NCBI GenBank assembly: GCA_032164295.1
Contig: JAJHTX010000001.1
Span: 3,968,001 to 4,032,000 of the forward strand
Direction: 5' to 3'
Length of the DNA: 64,000 bases
From: Inonotus obliquus
Lineage: Eukaryota > Basidiomycota > Agaricomycetes > Hymenochaetales > Hymenochaetaceae
Below the pieces are notes generated by a model, which searched no databases, had not been told where the DNA came from, and saw only the letters and a list, made by a program, of their open reading frames with translations. Shown one piece after another: positions 56,029 to 64,000 of this stretch (the stretch's first letter is position 1; each line of letters starts with the position of its first letter). Both the position numbers and the translations under genes were made by a program.

Positions 56029-59000
56029 TTATCCCTCTGCAGCAAGACTGAACTCAAACATGAAGTGCAGACCCCCTCCGCTATTCCCTCCGGAGTATCG
56101 CCCTCCCAGTCCGGATCCTCCCCCGCCGGCGCCCTTAGTAAAGTTGGTAACATCATTACCCACAATAGCTGGTCCAGGAAGCCGACCCGTCCAGCCACAC
56201 GGGTGGTATGGTGCGTATTCAAAGTTACGCAAACGTTCTGCGCGAGCCCGTGCAGCTTCGTTGTTTTCCACCAAAGGGTCGACGTTTTCGTCCGTAACGT
56301 TGGCATACGAATCGCGTTCCTCGTAAGCGCCCGTTGCGGCATCGTATCCTGGTGATACGGGTGGTAGTGGTGTTGAAGTACGGGTGCGCACCGGCGAAAG
56401 CGAAAAATTACGCAAAGAGGCTGGGACCCATCGACTAGGTGAGGGAGCGCGTCGACGTCGCTTCGGACGACGTTCAGTTCCACTTTCTCCAACGCCAGTA
56501 CTCGTGCTAGCAGTCGCAACTGCGAGCTGTCCAGATGCCTGTCCTGAGCCGCCAGCAGAATTGATAGTTGATTGTAGCTGATATGACGTCTGTGACAACG
56601 AAGTGTCGGCTTCCGACATTGCGGAGACGTTCACGCCAAGCGGCGATTGTTCGGGAGACCGTCCACGTCTGCGGCCGCGAGGGGTTCGCGCAGAAGAATC
56701 TATTGCAGAAGGAGCCAGGGGTACGACGAGTGCCTGGGCCTGTTCGTCCTCCGGTGCTTCGCGTCCGTCTCGCTGGCGCTCAGCACGGCGAACGTCCGGA
56801 TTCGTCTGCTCACGTGCCATAGTATTGCCTTGCGAAGTACTTGGTAGAGCCGCCGAGGAAGAAGATCCAGCTACAGATGCAGGAGCAGAAGTCGAAGAAG
56901 CACTTCGGAACGCGGCACTATTGACCGGCCGTGTTATGCAGCGTCGGAAGTGTCTATTGAGGTTGGACGCAACACCAAAGCGGCGTCCACAAATCTCACA
57001 AACGTAGGCTGGTTAGGTCGTATTTGTTTGAGTGACGAGTGGGAAATGCGATGATTAGACGAATAGCGAATATAAGGTCGTGATCCAGCAGCGAGTATGA
57101 GGAAAAGGAGACGTCGGCGACACAAGTATATATACCCAAGTATTGTTAAAACGTCCATGGATCCACCGTGCATTGCCAAGCGATCAGATTAGCAATGGTT
57201 GTAGTGGATGAGTGCGCAGTTCGTAAGTGCCAGCCAGACAACACACGATCCATTATGGCCATCAATTACCGAGGGGCGTATAAAGTGCCGAAAAGTGCAT
57301 CCATGATTGACGCGATCATTCATTTCGGACGAGAGGAGGCAGAGCGGTCGATCGGAAGACGGAAGGCACGGGAGAATCGCGAATGGGAACCAAACATCGG
57401 GTGCGGAATTGCAGGAAAGAAGAAATTAGCATATCATAAATGAAAACAATGACGATCAAGAACAGAATTGCATGCGCCATCATCAGTACTGATCACGAAA
57501 CAGTATCGTTATCAAGCTTCTGTGTACGATCCACAAGTAGAGGACGCCACAGTCCTACCAGTTGACAAACAACCACCTGGAGGTTGCCTGGGCAGATAGC
57601 AGTATGACAGAACGGATGGGATCGGTGGAGATCGGATTGATGGCTGATGATCATGCAGGATCGGAAAAACATAACAAAGAACTTGCACTGACCTTTTTCA
57701 CCAGTGTGGACGAGGAGGTGCTGGAGTGTGCGAGGTGGCGTCGTGAAGATGAAATCAGGAGTGATTTATGCGTTTCGCGCAAATACAAACGCAATTTTTG
57801 ATTGGATGGCCATAGTGGAGGATCCAATGCGAATAAGGGGGAACCGTGTGAGGAGGCACGGGCGGGGAGAGCAAAAGACAAAACGCCGTCAGTAATTCAA
57901 GCCGTAATGCGTAATTCAAATAAAAGCAACAAATGGTACGTATCAAAAAGTAAAAAGAAGGATGCTGGTGTATGCGGATCGCTCCAAGTACCCAATTAGT
58001 GTTGGAGCCCGCACGATGTCTGTCCACATATTAGCGATTCAAAAACTCGGCAAATGCCGTTAGTGAGGGCGACAGCACCGGGGAGAAGCATATCATGTGC
58101 AGGGTCGCAACAATTTGCGAATCGCGAAGCTCTTCGCATGGAAGAGCGGAATGACCAGCAACCTGGTTCGCTCAATAGTTGAGTAACTTCGTTCAACATG
58201 CGACGCGGAGCAACTTGTGATCGCTCTGAGTTCTGTTGAAAGTTTTTAAGGGACAAAAGAACCTCCGGCTGAAGACATGAACTCCAAAAGACTGACGAAA
58301 GTATCGGCTAATATAAGAAGAGGGGAGAAGCTCACCTTGCGGAGGGTACTCGGCCTATCAAAACTCTTGTCGCACATCAAGCAGTGATGGTTTCTCTTCC
58401 GCGTGCTCTGGCTTGTACTGCTACTTCCCATCGCAGATCTAGATGCTGAAGCGGATGCAGGAGTAGATATAGGAGCGGAGGTAGATGAAGAACTGAAGTA
58501 CGAGTAGTCATAAGGTCGCGCTGCCGTGATCGTGGCAGGAACTGTGGATTGAGTACTCGAAGCTGATGCTCGTGCAAATGAAGGACCTAAATCGATACTT
58601 GAGACACAAGCGGGAGGGACGGAATGCAAACCGGTATCTGTACCTGCGAACGTGTAGCTCATCCTCCCGGTATTCGATGGGCCTGTTGCATCTGAACCAG
58701 AACCGGGGCTAGTCCCAGTTTCAATTCCAGACGCCGTCGCCGAATACATAGACGGCCCGCTTTGTTGAAACGGAGGCTGGAGTGCCGTCGTAGGCTCGTA
58801 ATACTGCACATGGTCGTACTCGGGAGAAGCATCGGACCGTGCAAAACGAGAAGAAGTCGGCGAATGCGCTTCCGATTCGTACGGAGGAGTAATGTGCTCC
58901 TGGTCATGCCGTCCGGCGACCGATGAAGGGGACAAAGTGCCAGCTAGCGACGGCGGTAAGTTTCCCGATATCCTCAACGGAGTCACAGGCGACTGAGCGC

Positions 59001-60465
59001 CGTATTGGGAACCCGAAAAGGAGTTCGCAGGTTCAGGAACACGAGAAGGAGACGCCAGTGCCGTACTGTCAGACGTGGGAGCAGCCTCCGACGTGCTGCT
59101 CGCACCAGAAGTCCCGAAAGAGCCCAAGTGCAACGAAGATGAGGGCTCTAACGAAGAAAATAGCGTAGATCGCGCTAGAGAAGGCCTCTGTGGCACCTTA
59201 ATTGCATGCGATCGAGTAGGCCGGGAGTAGACACTTTCGTCCGAGCCTGCCACAGAATGAGGCGCACCACGTAGCCATGGTGGTTGTACAGGACCCGTAG
59301 AGCTCCCAGGAGATCCAGTATGTGTCGGCGACGATTCTGGAATAGCCTTGGATGATTGTGCTACCAGGTGAGATGTGTCAGTGGCACTAGTCGTCGATCC
59401 AGGTGTTCCCCATTGCGCATTTGCTCCATGTCGGTCTGTTTCGAACTCACGCAAAGATCCTGGACGCCACACCGCTGAGTGCGACGATGGAGCCGGCTGC
59501 GCGTAACCACTAGCCTGCGCTGCTGCTGGAGTGAGCGCGTACGTAGAAAGGCTAGGAGGTCGGTACACACTGGAGTCCTGAGATTCAGGACCGGACAATT
59601 CCGGGAATATGCGCACGTGACCGTATTCTGCCGGAAATTGCTTATTTTGTACAAACCCCGCGGATGTAGCGGGTAACTCTGCCGGAGCCGGGCGATCACC
59701 ATAAGTAGACTGGGACGATCGCAAATTTGATTCCGTGCCCGTGCCATGGCTCCCAGGTGCGTCACTGTCCGGGTTGACGGGAGTCTCGGCGATCGTCGTA
59801 CTCCAACTAGACTGGGAATGCAAATGTGAGCCCGTAGCCGTCCGGTCCTGCATTATCTGCCTTTGGGAAGCCCTATCGGCGTACGACGTCGATATCCCTA
59901 TCTGCGAATACGATTGCGGATATGTATAAGCACGCCGATCTTGCATCGAACCGTGCAAGCCTGAGGCTGAACCCGAGGAAGTTGCGTTGGCAACATTAGC
60001 ATCACCACCCGCTGCGTTGCTAGTACCACTATTGGCAGTAAGGGTGGCAGTGGCATTCACAATCAAATATTGAGGCGTGACCGTGTTACGATAGTATCCT
60101 CCCGAGTCCAAATGAGCAAACCGCCAGCCGCCCTCGGTCGCGGTTGCAGTGGTAGTACTCGTTACTGTCTGTGAGGACGACATCTCTGACGGTGTTTCGC
60201 TCCGAAGGTGTGTTCCAGCAGACGCTGTTGTTGTTGCTGTCCGAGGCGGAGTTCTGATCCGAGCCCGCGGGGAGGAAGGTGAATCTGTACGTACGCGTGC
60301 GGCTGGTGCCGGTAGTGCGCCAGGTGTTGGGTTTGCCGATTGCGATGCGTTGACAGTCGCTGAGCGCGAGAGTGAGGATCCCTGGCGAGACGATGTAGAT
60401 GGTCGGGTCTTGAACTCGGAAGAGGAAATGGACCTGGACGACTGAGAAGAATCAGAGGCGGTCAT
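56029..60465 (-). CDS. C2H2/C2HC zinc-finger transcription factor
   Basis: Three exons: 58336-60465, a 28-nt microexon 57693-57720, and 56029-57008. Introns of 615 and 684 nt are GT..AG, and the frame closes to 1,045 aa. The first 690 residues are Ser/Thr/Pro-rich and low-complexity, with no fold seen. The paired fingers sit across the exons. Finger one is CLMCDKSFDRPSTLRK from exon 1, then HLLVHTGEK from the microexon. Finger two is CEICGRRFGVASNLNRHFRR followed by C, so its last ligand is Cys (C2HC). The TGEKxYxC linker between them is the classic DNA-binding arrangement. The rest is Arg- and Ser-rich (RRPKRRRRAPSPSRW may be a nuclear signal). It is probably a nuclear regulator; targets are unknown. 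The start chosen is ATG 60465 (MTASDSSQSS); the frame stays open further up but without another ATG. Confidence 0.87.
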
Positions 60466-63422
60466 GCACTTCACCGCGTACAGTTCGCGGTGGTGTAGCG
60501 TTGATGATGTTCCTGCCCTGTCGGCCGTCCTGTCAGCTTGGAACTGCAGTGCAGAGAACGCAACGAAGGCAACAAGCCGGGTTTTACTCACAAGGACTTG
60601 GGCTGGCTACCGCAGCGCGGTCAATGGCAAGTCGCCAAAGGCGGTCCAGCCCACGGATCGCGTGGAAGCTATATATGACCGGCCCCCTTGTGTACGCATA
60701 AGAGTGTGTATTCTTTTAATTTTTAATGAATAACAAGCATTCGCACTCTGATACAGTTTCGACCTTTTGGGTTCAGGAGAATTGATGAGAAGTGTTTCAG
60801 CGAAACCCCCTATGGCGCGTGTGGACAGCAGGTCGACCCCATAGCCGCCCACAACCCTTTACCTCACTTTGCGATACCATCATCAGTATTAATACTGATT
60901 CCATCCTATCTTCCCGATACCATCGCATTCTAGAAGCAATATATTTACGGACTTAATAAGGTGCTACCAAACCTAGCACTTCTCCCTCCTTCTCGACTTT
61001 TCTTCGCGAACTTTGAACATAGAAACATTAGAACCTCGCTCCAATTTTTTATATTACCTTTAGTTCGCGGCGCTCGTCATTATCCTTGCAAGCCTGTCTC
61101 AGAGCATACTACCTGCACAGAAGAGAACACGATAACAGAATGTTCTAAACGCCCTTCATATGATGACGACTACCATCTCGCCAGGACAAATTGCAGAGAA
61201 GATGCATGAAATACCTATCTATACAGCATCCAGAGAGAACCCGATAGTTCCGTAATATCCAGAGCCAATGAACACACTGGGCAAGGATAGGGAAGGGATC
61301 AGATCGACGTCCGCTCATGAAGGGAAGCCCTGCATGATGGAAGGGTCCTGTGTGAAAACCAAACAGATTGATCGAATTCAGGGACTGGGTCAGATAGCTA
61401 GCATCTCCTCAGTGCAAGAAAACTTCCCTGAAGTTATACTTCGAGTCGGTCAATCTTCTATTCTATTCTCCAGCTTCAACGTAGCCGCCGCCGCCGCCAC
61501 GTTTCGGCCATGCGTTGGCTTCCCTTACAGTTTGCTGTGCTTTCATCCGAAAAGTTCTGTCTGAAATGCGAAAAAGGATCGAGATGGAACGTCAGATTTG
61601 AATCCCCTATTTCATATTCCAGAGTCTGTGCTTACAAGATTGACTTGCCAGCCGCCGGCATAGAAGTTTTCCCAGCCATTGCAAATGACAACTGTCGACG
61701 AGAATAACTATCCCTGTGTCTCCGAGTCAAGAGAGCAAATTTAGCTCCTCTGAAGAGCTTCTACGGCACTTCATCGATAATGCACGTTCCTTGATTTTGT
61801 CCTAAGCGGCAATTGCATTCAAATTTCACCTGCGATATAGATTTGATACGTGTCCACGTTCAGGCTTCCAGGTGAATGGATAAGTGGCGTACTGAACACG
61901 TGTTCACGTGTTGGAAGAACTGTCCTAATGTTAACTTGGTCTGGTGTTCTCGGACCCATTTATCCGATGGGACACCCGCCCAAGTCGGTTAACCTCGATC
62001 TTCAGAATTGAACATTGTGCCTGTTGAATCGAGCGTCTGAGGTGAACGTCAACAAATGCTCGACTCCCGACCTTCCATCCTCATCGAGTTCAGGCCGATA
62101 AGCAAGATGGGTGTCGTTACATAGATCTAGATCATATAACCCGTTCAGCCAGATCAGGTGCAAGAATGGAGACAAATAAAAGAATCGACCCCACGCTTTA
62201 ACAAATGAAATATGAGAGGAGTCATAAAACGAAAGAAGTTCCTGTAATATGGCACTGGCAGTATGTCTGCGGATTGAGAAAAATTGTGTTTACCCAGGTC
62301 TCTGCTGACATTCAGAGCTGGAGACCGGCGGAATTGGAATGCAAAGAAGACGAGGTGGAAGCACTGACCTGTCTTCCGGCAGGCAGAATGGAAGTCACGA
62401 AGAAGCACCTTGCCGAACCAAGAGCGCGGGTAGCGATACCCACGCATACCCGTAATACTGAAGGTATGAGTGACACAAGGGAGCTAGATGAGGAGGAAAG
62501 ACAAGGTGCAGTTCGGCAAGCGACTGTATAAGCCTTTCGGTAGCTTCTGTGTTAGAATTACAATTCAGTTGGTGCATTGCGAAACTGCGAGGGCGGAGGT
62601 TCACATCAAGGGTGCTTAGCGAGCGACCAACAGCGTGGCCTGCGCGAAGTCTCGTACCTTAAAATGGCCGCCGAGAGTGCCATGAAGGGACCATTTCTGT
62701 CGTAGTGAGCCGGGAAGAATGGACGTTATGGAGACTGACCAGCGACCCGGACGCAGCACAGAGAATCCAGTGTGCTTCACAAGCAAGCACTTCCTGTCGT
62801 CGGATCCTAATGTTCACAAAGAACCTCTTCATATCGCCCAGCGAGTCCAAATCAGTCCGACCATATCGAGCATCATTCAGCTCGTGGGACCGAGCGGAGA
62901 AAACAATGCTACAGATAGTTGTGCCATACGGAGCGGGTCTACCTCGCCGTTCACCCAAGATGGTTAGATTGAAGTCCGCGGTGAGAACCGGTGAGAGTGC
63001 GTCGGCCTCAGAGGGAACAAAGGACAAGAATTTTGGCCTAAGATAACTGGACAGATTGGACCCTAGATGAGAAGGGGACAGATACGAACGATAGAAACAA
63101 AGAAGCCTCACACCATCCCGCAAACACTATGGCCAGATGAAGGCCGGGTTCCGCTTCTCGCTCAGAAGCCGGTACTACCGCTTGTGATGCCACGCCAACG
63201 TTTCGTCGTTTCGTCGCCAACTCCTGGGGAGCGAGGGACGGGCGTGTCAGTGCTCGCTCGTCACGCATGATGGCGGCAGGTCGAAACGCTGGGACTGGGA
63301 AGGGCTGGGAACGTTATCGTCAGCTTATATCGCCTGATCGGTTTAGAACTCCGCGAAACGACCCCATTGGCAAGGCAAATGCCGAGAAATGTGACATTCC
63401 TGTCACACAAGCACTCAGAACA
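60466..63422. other. long intergenic region at the window end
   Basis: It includes the promoter side of the zinc-finger gene. A short GCC run lies at about 61483-61498. ORFs at 62205-62531 (+) and 62659-63123 (-) lack recognisable motifs, and neither looks more coding than its opposite strand. Confidence 0.4.
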
Positions 63423-63994
63423 CATAACGTGCTCTATTCTAGGCCTTTTCACGGTATTTAGGTTGCTAAAATCATGGTTTAAAGTACTGTGCCGTCCTAA
63501 CTCGAATAAACCCAAGCAAAATTGGCAAAGAATTGAGCTATGAAAAGTGCCAAATGCCATTCTCTCATATATCTCTCTTCTATATTTTCTTCTGCACTCA
63601 ATTCTGGGTCTACACACCCATAAGTGTCTGAGAATACTCAGGTGGACCAACCTTGAATTTAAGTCATGTATTTGAGGTGTATTGTGTGCATATACTCGCT
63701 TTGGGTATGCTGCAGACTGGCACATTCAGCACACAGTACACCTCAAATACAGGACTTAGATTCACAGTTGGTCCATCTGAGTATTCTCAGACACTTATGG
63801 GTGTATAGACCCAGAATTGAGTGCAGAAGAAAATGTAGAAGAGAGATATATGAAAGAATGACATTTGGCACTTTTCATAGCTCAATTCTTTGCCAATTTT
63901 GCTCAGGTTTGTTCAAGTTAGGATGGCACAGTTGAACCATGACTTTGGCAACCTAAATACCACGAAAAGGTCAAGAATAGTAGAGCACTTTATG
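63423..63994. repeat. long inverted repeat (possible foldback/MITE-like element)
   Basis: The left arm, 63423-63689, and the right arm, 63729-63994, are reverse complements along their whole length with scattered mismatches and small gaps. The spacer is about 39 nt. The outer ends pair cataacgtgctcta with tagagcactttatg; the inner ends pair aggtgtattgtgtgc with gcacacagtacacct. Both arms encode the same peptide in opposite directions (RLVHLSILRHLWV), so this is one sequence copied head to head. The window ends six bases after the right arm, so the outer limits and any target-site duplication cannot be seen. Confidence 0.85.
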
Positions 63995-64000
63995 CGTCCG

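Noticed and set aside
56029..56820. Separate gene starting at the ATG at 56820
   Set aside because: The frame continues upstream into the second zinc finger and joins the microexon and exon 1; the ATG is internal.
60466..60591. Upstream extension of the zinc-finger protein to 60591
   Set aside because: That frame begins with GTG, not ATG; the first real ATG is at 60465.
62659..63123. 154-aa - strand ORF as a gene
   Set aside because: No recognisable motif, no ATG context or introns supporting it, and overlapping open frames of similar quality on the + strand.
1..64000. tRNA, rRNA or complete transposon genes
   Set aside because: No cloverleaf, rRNA core, transposase, reverse transcriptase or integrase motif was recognised on either strand; subtle RNA genes could be missed by eye.

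Overview
The window looks like chromosomal DNA from a mushroom-forming basidiomycete (Agaricomycetes). The evidence is many 45-90 nt GT..AG introns, alternating strands without operons, and gene families typical of that group. These are a C2-like/NACHT/WD40 STAND protein (NLR-like), single-pass membrane proteins with a Cys-rich ectodomain (motif CSWAxYNAxQACxxCQ), a PSP1-domain protein, a two-finger C2H2/C2HC regulator, a GH71/GH99-like protein and a mitochondrial uS17. No rRNA, tRNA, CRISPR or prokaryotic feature was found.

Layout. 0-2 kb: F-box debris and one divergent F-box gene. 4.5-7.0 kb: a PSP1-domain gene. 8-10.7 kb: an F-box pseudogene and a decayed fragment of a group III hybrid histidine kinase (HAMP repeats). 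12.0-16.5 kb: a + strand tandem array of F-box genes, each followed by a short truncated F-box relic. 18.2-23.3 kb: the NLR-like gene. 24.6-26.8 kb: a mitochondrial uS17 gene, divergent from an F-box pseudogene whose 5' end is missing. 28.2-38.5 kb: a cluster of Cys-rich single-pass membrane proteins, with two apparently intact genes and two broken copies, one of them chimeric. A third broken copy lies at 50.5 kb. 40.0-44.0 kb: a membrane-anchored GH71/GH99-like protein with a long Pro/Gly-rich tail. 44.2-45.7 kb: an MDR-family oxidoreductase. 46.2-54.2 kb: the same F-box gene+relic array on the - strand, mostly decayed. 56.0-60.5 kb: a zinc-finger gene whose first finger is split by a 28-nt microexon between two introns over 600 nt. 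63.4-64.0 kb: a long inverted repeat running to the window edge.

Housekeeping genes (PSP1, uS17m, the GH-like protein, MDR, zinc finger) are islands between repeatedly duplicated accessory blocks. At least twelve F-box copies or fragments and five membrane-protein copies are present. The breaks seen are nonsense changes, deletions (one between 12-nt direct repeats), frameshifts and one gene chimera, which fits a fast birth-and-death region. An NLR-like receptor, ubiquitin-ligase F-box adaptors and cell-surface proteins together suggest a recognition-type accessory region, but that functional link is inference. All gene models were spliced by eye. For seven-of-eight-plus exon genes the reading frame was checked to close across the introns; exceptions are stated.
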